Shown: positions 18,100 through 27,571 of the stretch, piece by piece
Layout: each line of letters begins with the position of its first letter
How positions within the stretch are numbered: the stretch's first letter is position 1
Assembly (NCBI GenBank): GCA_021735645.1
Contig: JAIPGP010000018.1
Coordinates: forward strand, 1-47,249
Source: Candidatus Cloacimonadota bacterium
Lineage (GTDB): Bacteria > Cloacimonadota > Cloacimonadia > Cloacimonadales > TCS61
DNA: 47,249 bases
Direction of reading: 5' to 3'
Notes under the pieces: generated by a model
What the model was told of the DNA's origin: nothing
Database searches by the model: none
The model's input: the letters and a program-made list of their open reading frames with translations, nothing else
Translations under genes and position numbers: made by a program

Positions 18100-18349
18100 A
18101 CAGTAAATCACTATTATCAATTTTTGACATTATATTCTATTAACCTTGTCAGGGCAATGGAAACCATATAAATAATTATATATGTAACTAAGTGGACAGG
18201 TTCAAAACATACAAAAATATATAATAAATGGCAAAGCAGGTATATTCAGGACAGCCAGGTTGATAAATTATCTACTTATAAACTAATTAGTTCTTGACGA
18301 ATAAAAAAATAATCTGAAATTGATATTAATAGTACAAAGAGGAAAAAGC
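18100..18349. promoter_or_regulatory. Leader/promoter region of the sucCD-fum-mae operon
   Basis: This 250-base AT-rich gap precedes sucC. A TTGACG box at 18294-18299 followed by AT-rich sequence with GATATTAAT (18322-18330) could act as a sigma-70-type promoter, though the -10 box and spacing are imperfect. The AGAGGA ribosome-binding site of sucC lies at 18338-18343. No riboswitch-like structure was recognised. Confidence 0.3.
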
Positions 18350-19525
18350 ATGAATATCCATGAATATCAAGCGAAAAAATTGTTATTTAATTACGGAGTA
18401 AATGTCACACGGGGACAGGTGGCTCACAGTGTGATAGAGGCGGAGCAGGCAGCTGAAGCACTTGGCTGTGAAAGCTGGATCGTGAAAGCTCAAATCCATG
18501 CCGGAGGCAGAGGTAAAGGTGGGGGAGTGAAATTTGCCCGAACTCTGACGGAAGTGAGAGAGCAGGCAGAGCGGATGCTGGGAATGAATCTGGTAACTCA
18601 TCAGACAGGAGAGTCTGGCAAGCTGGTGCAGAAGGTATATATCCAGGAAGCTTATAACATAGGCAAAGAGTTCTATCTGGGCATCGTGCTGGACAGGCGA
18701 CTGGAGATGCCGGTGATCATGGCATCCACTGAGGGTGGAGTAGATATCGAGACAGTTGCTGTCGAAACTCCGGAGAAAATAATCAAAGTTGGTATTGACC
18801 CTATAATAGGTTTACAGAGCTATCATTTACGAAAACTTGCCTACGGACTGGGGCTGGATAAAGACCAGATGAAGGAATTCAGCAAATTTATACCTCCATT
18901 ATTTGAGGCTTATTTGAAGACTGATGCCAGTCTGGTGGAGATCAATCCTTTAGTACTTCTGAAAAATGGAGAATTTATTGCTTTAGATGCCAAACTTAAT
19001 TTTGATGATAATGCCTTATACCGTCATCCTGAGATAGCAGCTTTGCGGGACGAGAGCGAAGAGGAAGCTGCGGAACTGGAAGCAGCGCGTTATGAATTGA
19101 GCTATGTGAAGCTGGATGGCAATGTAGGCTGCATCGTGAATGGAGCTGGACTGGCGATGTCCACTATGGATATTATCAAGCAGGAAGGCGGCGAGCCGGC
19201 GAATTTTCTGGATGTAGGTGGCAATGCCAGTGCCGAGACAGTAGCAAGAGGTTTTGAGCTCATTTTGCGGGATAAGAACGTGAAGGCGATACTGGTGAAT
19301 ATTTTTGGTGGCATCGTGAGATGCGACCGCATCGCTAATGGAATTCTGGAAGCTGCCCGGCTGATACATGTGCAGGTGCCTGTGATAGTGCGTCTGGATG
19401 GCACAAATGCCGCCGAAGCTGGTGAGATACTGAAAGAAGCCAGCATCAAGCAGATCATTATTGCCCGGGATATGCGGGAAGCAGCTCAACTGGCAGTTCA
19501 GGCAGCAAAAGGAGATAGAGTATGA
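18350..19525 (+). CDS. sucC: Succinyl-CoA ligase (ADP/GDP-forming), beta subunit
   Basis: The 391-residue protein has the canonical N-terminus [12 protein letters not shown], an ATP-grasp domain (about 1-240) with [14 protein letters not shown], the VEINPLVL metal/nucleotide-site stretch, and the C-terminal CoA-ligase domain with DVGGNAS and [10 protein letters not shown]. The enzyme couples succinyl-CoA <-> succinate + CoA to ADP or GDP phosphorylation. The start is the ATG at 18350, preceded by AGAGGA. An in-frame ATG 30 bases upstream lacks homology. The stop overlaps sucD by four bases (ATGA). It opens an operon of C4-dicarboxylate enzymes. Confidence 0.97.
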   Translation: MNIHEYQAKKLLFNYGVNVTRGQVAHSVIEAEQAAEALGCESWIVKAQIHAGGRGKGGGVKFARTLTEVREQAERMLGMNLVTHQTGESGKLVQKVYIQEAYNIGKEFYLGIVLDRRLEMPVIMASTEGGVDIETVAVETPEKIIKVGIDPIIGLQSYHLRKLAYGLGLDKDQMKEFSKFIPPLFEAYLKTDASLVEINPLVLLKNGEFIALDAKLNFDDNALYRHPEIAALRDESEEEAAELEAARYELSYVKLDGNVGCIVNGAGLAMSTMDIIKQEGGEPANFLDVGGNASAETVARGFELILRDKNVKAILVNIFGGIVRCDRIANGILEAARLIHVQVPVIVRLDGTNAAEAGEILKEASIKQIIIARDMREAAQLAVQAAKGDRV

Positions 19526-20391
19526 GCATCTTAGTAAATAAAGATTCACGGGTGGTAGTGCAGGGCTTCACAGGTAAAGAAGGCACTTTTCATGCCCAGA
19601 ATTGTATAGATTTTGGCACTAATATAGTGGCAGGAGTCACGCCCGGCAAGGGCGGGATGTGTCATTTAGGGAAGCCGGTATATAACACAGTGGAAGAGGC
19701 AGTAAACAGCACTCTGGCAGATGTGTCATTGATATTTGTGCCACCTGCATTTGCGGCAGATGCAATCCTGGAAGCTGCTGATGCCGGTATTAAGCTGATT
19801 GTGTGTATCACTGAAGGGATACCGGTACGTGATATTCTAAATGCCAAGAAATATGTGCAGCATAAAGGCAGCAGGCTGATAGGGCCTAACTGCCCGGGAA
19901 TAATCACCGCAGGAGAAGCAAAGATAGGTATTATGCCCGGTTATGTATTCCAGAAAGGCAGGATTGGTTTGATCTCCAAGTCTGGAACTTTAACTTATGA
20001 GGCAGCAAATCAGATCGTGAAAGCAGGAATGGGAATATCTACGGCAGTAGGCATTGGCGGTGATCCTATCATAGGGACAGACTTCATTGACCTGCTGCAA
20101 CTATTTGAAGCTGATGAAGATACAGATGCTATTGTGATGATAGGAGAGATCGGCGGAGAACTGGAAATACGGGCAGCAGAATACATCAAAGAACACCTTA
20201 CAAAACCTGTAGTGGCTTTTATCGCAGGACAGACGGCTCCCAAAGGCAAAAGAATGGGACACGCAGGGGCGATTATTGCCGGTAGTAAAGGAACTGCTCA
20301 GGAAAAGATAAATGCTTTGCAGACTGCAGGAGTGGAAGTATCTCTTTCACCGGCTGAAGTGGGCAGCACCCTGGCAGAATTAATAAAATAA
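19522..20391 (+). CDS. sucD: Succinyl-CoA ligase, alpha subunit
   Basis: The 289-residue subunit has the CoA-binding Rossmann fold with [16 protein letters not shown] near the N-terminus, the GPNCPGIIT loop, and the catalytic phosphohistidine in GHAGAIIAG (about residue 247). It forms the active enzyme with SucC. Length and motifs match the bacterial family throughout. The ATG is inside the sucC stop, giving coupled, equimolar expression. Confidence 0.97.
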   Translation: MSILVNKDSRVVVQGFTGKEGTFHAQNCIDFGTNIVAGVTPGKGGMCHLGKPVYNTVEEAVNSTLADVSLIFVPPAFAADAILEAADAGIKLIVCITEGIPVRDILNAKKYVQHKGSRLIGPNCPGIITAGEAKIGIMPGYVFQKGRIGLISKSGTLTYEAANQIVKAGMGISTAVGIGGDPIIGTDFIDLLQLFEADEDTDAIVMIGEIGGELEIRAAEYIKEHLTKPVVAFIAGQTAPKGKRMGHAGAIIAGSKGTAQEKINALQTAGVEVSLSPAEVGSTLAELIK

Positions 20392-20425
20392 CTCGACTGA
20401 TTTATAAAAACAAAAGAGGTATGTT

Positions 20426-21271
20426 ATGAGGAATGTAGATGTACAAGAGATCACAAAGATCGTTAAAAAACTATGTATTGAAGCATGTACCGTGGCGAAT
20501 GACAGTTTAGTTGAAAGCTTTCAAAGGTCACAGGCAAAGGAAGAATCTGCAGTGGGCAAAGCGGTCTTTCAGCAGTTACTCGAAAACGTGGAAATAGCAC
20601 GCAATGAGTGCACACCAATTTGTCAGGACACAGGATTCACAGTAGTATTTATGGAGATCGGGCAGGAAGTAGCCTTCAAGGGCGGATTACTGAAAGATGC
20701 CGTAAATGCAGGTGTTGCAGCAGGATACACAGAGGGTTATCTCCGTAAATCTATTGTGAAAGACCCCATTACTAATCCTGTGAATACTCAGGATAACACG
20801 CCGGCTATTCTGCATACAGATATTGTGGCAGGTGATAAAGTAAAGATCACAGTGATGCCCAAGGGTGGTGGTTCGGAGAATATGAGCCGCATAAAAATGA
20901 TGAAACCGGCAGATGGGGTGCAGGGCATAAGGAACTTCGTGGTGGAAACTGTGAAAAATGCCGGTGGCAATCCCTGTCCGCCCATATTTGTAGGTGTGGG
21001 AGTGGGCGGCACTTTTGATTATGTGGCATATATGGCAAAGAAGGCTTTATTACGTCCCATAGGCAAGCGAAATCCCGATCCCAAGATAGCAGAATATGAA
21101 AGGGAATGGCTGGATGAAGTGAATAACCTGGGAATCGGACCTGCCGGTCTGGGTGGCAGAGTCACAGCAATTGACCTGTTCATTGAAGTATTTCCTCGGC
21201 ATATTGCCACTTATCCTGTAGCAGTAAATATCCAGTGCCATGCTAACCGCGTAAAGTCATTTATATTGTGA
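20426..21271 (+). CDS. fumA: Class I fumarate hydratase, alpha subunit
   Basis: The 281-residue protein matches the N-terminal (iron-sulfur) domain of class I fumarases/L(+)-tartrate dehydratase alpha. Candidate [4Fe-4S] ligands are Cys residues in NECTPICQDTG, GGNPCPPIF and IQCHANR. The enzyme hydrates fumarate to malate and is oxygen-sensitive. An AAGAGG site precedes the ATG. It is the alpha half of a split two-gene enzyme, the usual arrangement in anaerobes, with the beta half starting 11 bases later. Tartrate dehydratase (TtdA) is a close paralogue, but the setting next to sucCD and malic enzyme favours fumarase. Confidence 0.92.
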   Translation: MRNVDVQEITKIVKKLCIEACTVANDSLVESFQRSQAKEESAVGKAVFQQLLENVEIARNECTPICQDTGFTVVFMEIGQEVAFKGGLLKDAVNAGVAAGYTEGYLRKSIVKDPITNPVNTQDNTPAILHTDIVAGDKVKITVMPKGGGSENMSRIKMMKPADGVQGIRNFVVETVKNAGGNPCPPIFVGVGVGGTFDYVAYMAKKALLRPIGKRNPDPKIAEYEREWLDEVNNLGIGPAGLGGRVTAIDLFIEVFPRHIATYPVAVNIQCHANRVKSFIL

Positions 21272-21281
21272 GGTGAAAATA

Positions 21282-21827
21282 ATGATAAAACTTAATGCTC
21301 CCCTAATTCTTGAAGATGTGAAGAAATTGAAAATAGGTGATCAAATCTCGCTTAGTGGCGTTATTTATACCGCTCGGGATTCTGCTCATCAGAAACTGGT
21401 GGATTTGCTTAAAGCAGGAGAAGAACTTCCCTTTGATCCGGATGGAAGTGTGATCTTTTATGTGGGACCTTCACCCGCCCAGCCGGGTCAGGTGATTGGT
21501 GCTGCAGGACCAACTACCAGCTACAGGATGGATCCCTTTGTAATAGACCTTATGAAAGTAGGTATGAAGGGAATGATAGGCAAGGGTCCGCGGTCTGAAG
21601 AAGTGAAAGCGGGATTGCGGGAATATACAGGTGTGTATTTCGGGGCTACAGGTGGTGCAGCAGCACTGCTGGCAAAATCCATTACAGCCGCCGAAGTGAT
21701 CGCTTTCCCCGAGCTGGGACCCGAAGCTGTGAGACGACTGGTAGTGAAGGATATGCCTTTGATAGTAGTAAATGATTGTTATGGCGGTGATCTTTATGAA
21801 AAGGGTGTGCAAGATTTCAGGAAATAA
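21282..21827 (+). CDS. fumB: Class I fumarate hydratase, beta subunit
   Basis: The 181-residue protein matches the C-terminal domain of class I fumarases (TtdB/FumA-C type), with GDQISLSGVIYTARD near the N-terminus and KGPRSEEVKAGL and FGATGGAAALLAKS in the middle. It supplies part of the active site to the alpha subunit. The open frame extends back to a GTG at 21273, but the ATG at 21282 is better placed, seven bases after GAGGTG. Confidence 0.92.
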   Translation: MIKLNAPLILEDVKKLKIGDQISLSGVIYTARDSAHQKLVDLLKAGEELPFDPDGSVIFYVGPSPAQPGQVIGAAGPTTSYRMDPFVIDLMKVGMKGMIGKGPRSEEVKAGLREYTGVYFGATGGAAALLAKSITAAEVIAFPELGPEAVRRLVVKDMPLIVVNDCYGGDLYEKGVQDFRK

Positions 21828-21858
21828 TGATCGATAATAATAAACTGGAGGAATAATA

Positions 21859-23316
21859 ATGAAAGTGAAAATGGATATTTCTAATATCAATGAAATATTT
21901 CCGTCAGATTTCTCAAACGAAGAAATAGCAAAGGCTAAAACACTGTTTCTGAAAAGATTAGCTCTTGTATCCCATAAATTCTACCGCGGTAAGATCCAGA
22001 TAGTTCCCAAGGTGCCTGTGCCCGGATTTAACTGGTTCAATGTCTGGTACACTCCGGGAGTATCGCTGGTTAGTACTACGATCAGAGATGATAATCTCAC
22101 CTCTTTTGAGCTTTCCAACCGGGGCAATCTGGTGGCTGTTGTGAGTGATTCCACCCGGGTGCTGGGTGATGGTGACTGCACTCCTCCTGGTGGACTGGGT
22201 GTGATGGAAGGCAAAGCCTATTTAATGAAATATCTGGGTGGTGTGGATGCTGTGCCATTATGCGTGGACAGCACAAATGCCGCAGGCAAAAAAGACCCTG
22301 ATAAAATTATAGAATTCGTCAAGATGGCAGCTCCCAGTTTTGGAGCAGTGAATCTGGAAGATATTTCGCAGCCTAATTGCTATAAGGTTTTAGATACCTT
22401 GCGTGAAGAATGCAGTATTCCTGTCTGGCATGATGATGCTCAAGGCACTGCCTCAGTTACACTGGCAGGTCTTATCAACGCCTTAAAGCTGGCTGGCAAA
22501 AAGATCGGAGATGTGAGAATAGTGATGAATGGAGCTGGTGCTTCCAATACCACCATCGCCAGATTTATCCTGGCAGCAGGAGCTGACCACCAAAAGATGG
22601 TTATGTTTGATTCTCGTGGATCATTACACGCTGGAAGAGTTGATATAGAGAGCAAACCGGAATTTTACCGTAAATGGGATTTATGCCGGATGACCAATCC
22701 GGATAGAATTCCTGATATAGCTACAGCTATGAAGGGTGCTGATGTATTGATCGCCCTTTCAAAGCCGGGGCCAGGAACTATCAAACCGGAGTGGATCAGT
22801 AAGATGGCAGCTAAATCCATCGTATTTGTCTGCGCCAATCCAGTACCGGAAATTTACCCTTATGCTGCCAAGGAAGCCGGAGCTTTTATCGTTGCAACGG
22901 GTAGAGGAGATTTTCCTAATCAGGTGAATAATTCAATTGGCTTCCCGGGAATTTTGAAGGGTACTTTGCTGGTGCGAGCTTCTAAGATCACAGATAATAT
23001 GGCTATAGCAGCTTCATATTCTCTGGCTAATTATGCGGAACAGCGGGGAATAACTCCTGATGATATTATCCCTAAGATGGACGAACCGGACATCTTCTGC
23101 CAGGAAGCAGCGGATGTGGCTATGCAGGCGATAAAAGATGGAGTAGCAAGACTGCCTTTGAGCCGCGAGGAAGTATTTGCTGCTGCTAAAAAAGATATTG
23201 ACTATGCCAGGGACTTAACTAATTCCATGGTTAGTAACGGCTTTATCGAGAACGTGCCACAGGACTTTCTGGAAGAAGCCAGAGATTGGGCGGTTAAACA
23301 GGTTAAAGGAGTATAG
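21859..23316 (+). CDS. maeB: NAD(P)-dependent malic enzyme
   Basis: The 485-residue protein carries the malic-enzyme N-terminal domain with the YTPGVSLV stretch, GDCTPPGGLGVMEGKA, and metal and substrate residues in WHDDAQGTASVT. An NAD(P)-binding domain with VMNGAGASNTTIAR (about 222-235) follows. The enzyme converts malate to pyruvate and CO2, or the reverse. It is the short form without the phosphotransacetylase domain of E. coli MaeB. GGAGGAATAATA lies directly before the ATG. Position after fumarase in the same operon closes the route from succinyl-CoA to pyruvate. Cofactor preference cannot be read with confidence. Confidence 0.93.
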   Translation: MKVKMDISNINEIFPSDFSNEEIAKAKTLFLKRLALVSHKFYRGKIQIVPKVPVPGFNWFNVWYTPGVSLVSTTIRDDNLTSFELSNRGNLVAVVSDSTRVLGDGDCTPPGGLGVMEGKAYLMKYLGGVDAVPLCVDSTNAAGKKDPDKIIEFVKMAAPSFGAVNLEDISQPNCYKVLDTLREECSIPVWHDDAQGTASVTLAGLINALKLAGKKIGDVRIVMNGAGASNTTIARFILAAGADHQKMVMFDSRGSLHAGRVDIESKPEFYRKWDLCRMTNPDRIPDIATAMKGADVLIALSKPGPGTIKPEWISKMAAKSIVFVCANPVPEIYPYAAKEAGAFIVATGRGDFPNQVNNSIGFPGILKGTLLVRASKITDNMAIAASYSLANYAEQRGITPDDIIPKMDEPDIFCQEAADVAMQAIKDGVARLPLSREEVFAAAKKDIDYARDLTNSMVSNGFIENVPQDFLEEARDWAVKQVKGV

Positions 23317-23322
23317 ATATTG

Positions 23323-24147
23323 ATGAAAGATTTAAATCAGTTATTTAAAAAGGCTGAGGATTTTAAGCGAAAAGGTTTGCTGGATAATGCCATTGAGTTG
23401 TATAATGAGATACTGGCAGAAGACCCCGACTATGAAGATATTCATGCCATTCTAGGCGAAATCTATTACATTAAGGGCGATGTGGAGCTCTCGGTGCAGA
23501 ATTATGAATTGCAGATTGCAAAATGTTCTGAAAACTGTCTCGTGCTTTATCGCCTCGGTATTACTTATTATCGCGCAACTCAATTTTCCAAATCAATTCA
23601 TATCCTCAGTAATCTGCTGCAGAAAGGTTGTGAACTTGATATGGCATATTACTGGATGGGTCTGGCATACTACCATACCGGCAGAATACATAAAAGTATA
23701 GAGATGTTTGAGACCCTGCGGGATAAGATGCCTCAGAATACTATAGGCTGCAATAATCTGGCCCTTGCCTATAAGACAATTGGAGATTATACTAAGGCAA
23801 TTGAGTGTTTTAAGCAGATTCTGGCTGAAGACCCTGCCATTGTGTCGGTTCATTATAACATGGGTTTATCCTATCTGGGAGATATGCAGATTGCTTTGGC
23901 TCTGAAACATTTCCAGAGGGTAGTGGAGCTTGATCCTGAGCACATTGCCGCCCGTAAAAAGCTGGATGAGATATATAATGACCAGGAGATGCTGTATTCT
24001 TATGGTATTGCAGCTCCCAAGGACATCACGAATCACGAGGAACTGGATATCAATTTCCGGATCGGAGAGGCATATAAAGGGTTTAGTATGATTGATAAGA
24101 CGTTTAAGTACCTCAAAAGCCTGGCAATTGATAAGGATAAAAAGTAA
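23323..24147 (+). CDS. Tetratricopeptide repeat protein
   Basis: The 274-residue soluble protein is almost entirely TPR helices (about six repeats between residues 5 and 215), with units such as AIELYNEILAEDPD and AIECFKQILAEDP. It has no signal peptide or catalytic domain. It starts six bases after the malic enzyme stop, so it is the last gene of the sucCD-fum-mae operon. A scaffold or assembly role for the neighbouring enzymes is possible but unproven. The ATG at 23323 is preferred over the in-frame TTG at 23320. Confidence 0.85.
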   Translation: MKDLNQLFKKAEDFKRKGLLDNAIELYNEILAEDPDYEDIHAILGEIYYIKGDVELSVQNYELQIAKCSENCLVLYRLGITYYRATQFSKSIHILSNLLQKGCELDMAYYWMGLAYYHTGRIHKSIEMFETLRDKMPQNTIGCNNLALAYKTIGDYTKAIECFKQILAEDPAIVSVHYNMGLSYLGDMQIALALKHFQRVVELDPEHIAARKKLDEIYNDQEMLYSYGIAAPKDITNHEELDINFRIGEAYKGFSMIDKTFKYLKSLAIDKDKK

Positions 24148-24162
24148 TTGATCTATTAATAG

Positions 24163-24190
24163 AAAAAGCGACCGCTAGCGGTCGCTTTTT
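24163..24190. terminator. Perfect bidirectional terminator between convergent operons
   Basis: AAAAAGCGACCG and CGGTCGCTTTTT are exact reverse complements around a CTAG loop, giving a twelve-pair stem that ends in a T-run on either strand. It lies 15 bases after the TPR gene stop and 50 bases beyond the frdA-like stop, so it can end both operons. Confidence 0.93.
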
Positions 24191-24199
24191 TTATTGTTT

Positions 24200-24223
24200 C
24201 CAGACCATCCTGGTCTGGGTTTT
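24200..24223 (+). terminator. Second hairpin (CCAGACCA/TGGTCTGG)
   Basis: An eight-base-pair perfect stem with a three-base loop is followed by GTTTTAT. It may back up the preceding terminator for forward transcription. The short T-run makes it weaker. Confidence 0.5.
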
Positions 24224-24240
24224 ATCTTATCGGCATAATT

Positions 24241-25914
24241 CTATTTCACCAGCGTTCCCAGATATTCTTCTGTCATCTGCTTAGCCTTCACGTGATCAGG
24301 GATATAGTCCGGTAATATCAGTGGAGATATCTTTTCTTTCGGAACTCCCAGTTTCTCCACTTCTTTGGCATAATCATCTACATGCTTTAAGCTTAATTCA
24401 CCAAGCTCAATCCCGGCTATCACTTTTTCTGCTGCATGGATTCCTGCTCTTCTGCCAAACACGATGATATCAAGCTGAGAATTGCCCATAAGCCTATTCC
24501 TGCCATGAATTCCACCCGAAGCTTCTCCGGCTACATACAGACCCGGAACCGTGGTTTCGGCATTCTTATTGATCTCCAGTCCGCCATTTTGATAATGCAG
24601 AGTGGGGAAGACCAGCATGGGATATTTGCGGATATCGATATCAAATCTCTCATATTGTCTCAGCATAGCGGGAAGGGTTGTCTCGATCGTTCCTTCCCCG
24701 GAAAGTTCTTCAATCAGGGGACTATCCAGCCAGATACCTTTGAGACCGGAAGGAGTGGTTACTCCTCTGCCTTCTTCACACTCGCGGATAAAGGCAGAAG
24801 CTTCCACATCTCTGGGTTCCAGAGGATATACAAAGAGTTCTCCAGCTTCATTTACCGGCTGAGCACCAATAGAGCGTATCTTTTCTGTGCACAAAAAGCC
24901 CACGATCTGTTCCGGAAAAACTGCTCCGGTGGGATGATACTGCACAGAGTCCATAAACATCAGATTAGCACCGGCTCTATAGCCCAATACCAGTCCATCA
25001 CCAGTAGCTCCATAATGATTTGTGGTTTCAAAGCCACGTATATGCAGTCTGCCGAAACCGCCAGTTGCAATTATCACAGTTTTGGCTTTCACAATAAAAT
25101 ATTCTTTCAGCTCGATATGATAAAGGATAGCACCGGCTACTTGACCTTTATCATCTAATATCAGCTCAGTTGCTGAGGTATATTCCAGGTATTTTACGTT
25201 CTGAGCGTTGCTGTAAACCTCATCCCGCAGTACGCGGCAGATTCCGGCACCAGTATAATCTCTGGTAGAGTGCATGCGGTTACGGCAGGTTCCGCCACCC
25301 GGCTTCACTGTCATTCTGCCGTCATCATCTTTATCAAACATCACTCCCAGGTCTTCCAGCCATTTTATGGACTTAGGTCCGTCCATCACCAGAGCTTCCA
25401 CCAGTTCCTTTTTATTATCAAAGTGACCACCACCTATCACGTCCAGATAGTGCAAAGTGGGACTGTCATCCCGCTGATCTGCTGCCTGGATTCCGCCCTG
25501 AGCCATCATGGAATTGCTGTCACCCAGACGCAGTTTAGTTACCAGCAGCGTTTTCACACCCTTCTTGTCTGCTTCAATTGCAGCAGAAAGACCGGCACTG
25601 CCAGCACCGATCACCAGCACATCAGTCTCATAATCAACTTTGGAAAGATCAAAGTCACTGGCTTTATTACGTGGATAAGATTCCATGATGTCCACCACTT
25701 CATTGATGATCATCTCACCTTTATTTACTCCCAGTCGCATCTCACGCAGAGCGTCTTTTTTATAGTCAGGATGAAAGGTCTCTAAAATATTTTCACGTTC
25801 CTGCTCATCCATTGGAGGAAATACCTGTTTCCCCTGTTTTCTGGCGATTGCCAGTCGTTTTGCCCGGGTTGCTTCTACTTTCTTGATTGATTCCATCATA
25901 TATTCCGGATACAT
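24241..25914 (-). CDS. frdA: Fumarate reductase/succinate dehydrogenase-type flavoprotein (soluble, TfrA-like)
   Basis: The 557-residue flavoprotein belongs to the FrdA/SdhA/NadB family. FAD-binding GAGSAG is at 103-108 after an unusual N-terminal extension of about 95 residues. The capping-domain and active-site stretches include GGTCRNRMHSTRDYTG, QYHPTG and GRNRLMGNSQLD. At the position where membrane FrdA carries the FAD-linking His (SHTVAAEGG in E. coli) this protein has SNSMMAQGG, with Asn134. FAD is therefore probably non-covalent, as in L-aspartate oxidase and thiol:fumarate reductase. It lies last in hdrA-hdrC-hdrB-frdB-frdA with no membrane anchor gene. The likely reaction is fumarate <-> succinate in the cytoplasm. 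A relative acting on another enoate is possible. Confidence 0.82.
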   Translation of the reverse strand: MYPEYMMESIKKVEATRAKRLAIARKQGKQVFPPMDEQERENILETFHPDYKKDALREMRLGVNKGEMIINEVVDIMESYPRNKASDFDLSKVDYETDVLVIGAGSAGLSAAIEADKKGVKTLLVTKLRLGDSNSMMAQGGIQAADQRDDSPTLHYLDVIGGGHFDNKKELVEALVMDGPKSIKWLEDLGVMFDKDDDGRMTVKPGGGTCRNRMHSTRDYTGAGICRVLRDEVYSNAQNVKYLEYTSATELILDDKGQVAGAILYHIELKEYFIVKAKTVIIATGGFGRLHIRGFETTNHYGATGDGLVLGYRAGANLMFMDSVQYHPTGAVFPEQIVGFLCTEKIRSIGAQPVNEAGELFVYPLEPRDVEASAFIRECEEGRGVTTPSGLKGIWLDSPLIEELSGEGTIETTLPAMLRQYERFDIDIRKYPMLVFPTLHYQNGGLEINKNAETTVPGLYVAGEASGGIHGRNRLMGNSQLDIIVFGRRAGIHAAEKVIAGIELGELSLKHVDDYAKEVEKLGVPKEKISPLILPDYIPDHVKAKQMTEEYLGTLVK

Positions 25915-25930
25915 TTATTGCCTCCCCTGC

Positions 25931-26617
25931 TTATCTTATCTTCATTTCGCGGGAATAATACTTCTTCACCAGATCATCGTGACCCATATTATTCAATTCT
26001 TCGATTTCCGCATCATATTTACCGTCTGCTATTTCCTGCAATCTGTCAGCAAGTTCAGGACTCGGTTTTGCCAGGTATTTGCCATATAATCGCTGAGCCA
26101 GGGTGGCAGCATTGAATTGTACAATATCTGCCGGACAGCGCAATGCACATAATCCGCAGCGAATACAGTCAAAAGAAGTAGAAGCTGCTGCTGCAATGTC
26201 TCCGCGTTTAAGCTGCTGGATATAATCCATCACTTTGATGTCCTGAGGACAGGCTTTGGAGCAGGTATTACATGCCACACATCTGAATATTGTTGGAAAA
26301 AGCTCTTTGAATGTATTAATGTCAGGTTTCAATTCTGCTAGATTATAACGCGGTCGTTCCGCGGGTACATATGGAATCTGCACCAGAGACATGCCTTCCG
26401 AAACTACGGTTTGACAGGCTAATCCACCTTTAAGTTTATAATCTCCTTTTTCCCGATAAACTGTGGCACAGGCTCCGCAGAATCCTTCCCGGCAGCCCAG
26501 TCCTTTTTTCAACTGAAATCCGGCATATTCCCAAGCCATGATAATCGTGGAACCTTCGGGCACCAGCTGGGGTTCACCCATTATATAAACAGTGACCATC
26601 TTTTGCTCTACTGCCAT
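25931..26617 (-). CDS. frdB: Fumarate reductase/succinate dehydrogenase-type iron-sulfur subunit
   Basis: The 228-residue protein has an N-terminal plant-type [2Fe-2S] domain (CREGFCGAC, then a fourth Cys in LACQT). It is followed by two four-Cys iron-sulfur motifs, CVACNTCSKACP and CIRCGLCALRCP. This is the SdhB/FrdB layout, with the second motif in full [4Fe-4S] form, as in the N-terminal half of methanogen TfrB. In TfrB an HdrB-like CCG domain is fused. Here that domain is the separate upstream gene. The ATG at 26617 lies nine bases from AAGGAGG. An in-frame TTG at 26623 is too close to the site. It should wire electrons between the flavoprotein and HdrB/HdrC. Confidence 0.85.
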   Translation of the reverse strand: MAVEQKMVTVYIMGEPQLVPEGSTIIMAWEYAGFQLKKGLGCREGFCGACATVYREKGDYKLKGGLACQTVVSEGMSLVQIPYVPAERPRYNLAELKPDINTFKELFPTIFRCVACNTCSKACPQDIKVMDYIQQLKRGDIAAAASTSFDCIRCGLCALRCPADIVQFNAATLAQRLYGKYLAKPSPELADRLQEIADGKYDAEIEELNNMGHDDLVKKYYSREMKIR

Positions 26618-26649
26618 TGTCAATGACCTCCTTACAGTATATAGATTTT

Positions 26650-27549
26650 TTATTTATTCAATATCTTATTTTTTAGTAGAGGCATGCCATCTACTTTATT
26701 ATTTTCAAAGCCAAACTTATTAATATCCAGTCCCAGGGCAATTGCCAAAAGCTGCGAAAAATATAGGACCGGTATAGGCTCAAAGTTCGGATTCCTGATT
26801 TGAAGAAGCTCCTGTCTGCTATCCAGATTAAAGGCGCATAAGGGACAGCTTGTAATTATCAGATCAGCTCCATTTCTACGGGCATCTTCCAGGATCTTAC
26901 CCGTTAGCTTTACTACTATATTCTCTTTATTCACCGTAAGATAACTGCCGCAGCAGGTCTTCTTTGACCGCCAGTCCACCGGCTCAGCACCAAGAGCTTT
27001 CAAGAAATCTTCAAAAATTGTGGGCTCTTCAGCATCATCTATTCCCACTTCTTTGGGTCGGATCAGCATACAGCCATAATAAGGCGCTACCTTCAGACCT
27101 TTAAGCGAAACTTTCACTTTCTCGGCTATTTTAGCAAAGCCATATTCTTTCAGAATTTCCAGATAATGCATCACCTGCACGCTGCCATCATATTTCTGGT
27201 CTTCCTTATACATAAAATCATTGATTGTTTCCAGCTCATCAGCATGTTCCTGCATCTTTAGGTTTGATCGCTTCAGTGTATTCATGCACATGGAGCAGAG
27301 TGTGAGCATCTTATTATCAGTATCCACTATTTTATCATTCTGCATCTCCAGCACGCGTATCATATTGCGAACAGGTGCCAGATGGTGCATCAGATCATCA
27401 CTCGTGAGCGAGGATACCACTCCACAACAGTTCCAGCGAGGTATCTCCACAAATTCAATGCCCAGTTCTGCACCGGAGGCAATAGCAGATTTCTCAAAAC
27501 TGCTGGCATAAGTTTTTAATGAGCATCCTGGAAAATATGGTATTTTCAC
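26650..27549 (-). CDS. hdrB: Heterodisulfide reductase subunit B-like CCG-domain protein
   Basis: The 299-residue protein has two CCG domains. The first has CSLKTY, WNCCGV and CSMCMN. The second has YYGCMLIRP, KTCCGSY and SCPLCAF. Each matches the cysteine pattern that in HdrB binds a non-cubane [4Fe-4S] cluster and reduces disulfides. It begins with GTG, eight bases after AAGGAG, an unusual start for this window. Disulfide substrate is unknown because CoM/CoB is not expected outside methanogens. The position between hdrC and frdB suggests it forms part of one complex with them. Confidence 0.88.
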   Translation of the reverse strand: MKIPYFPGCSLKTYASSFEKSAIASGAELGIEFVEIPRWNCCGVVSSLTSDDLMHHLAPVRNMIRVLEMQNDKIVDTDNKMLTLCSMCMNTLKRSNLKMQEHADELETINDFMYKEDQKYDGSVQVMHYLEILKEYGFAKIAEKVKVSLKGLKVAPYYGCMLIRPKEVGIDDAEEPTIFEDFLKALGAEPVDWRSKKTCCGSYLTVNKENIVVKLTGKILEDARRNGADLIITSCPLCAFNLDSRQELLQIRNPNFEPIPVLYFSQLLAIALGLDINKFGFENNKVDGMPLLKNKILNK

Positions 27550-27571
27550 TTTTATATCTCCTTATTATCTT

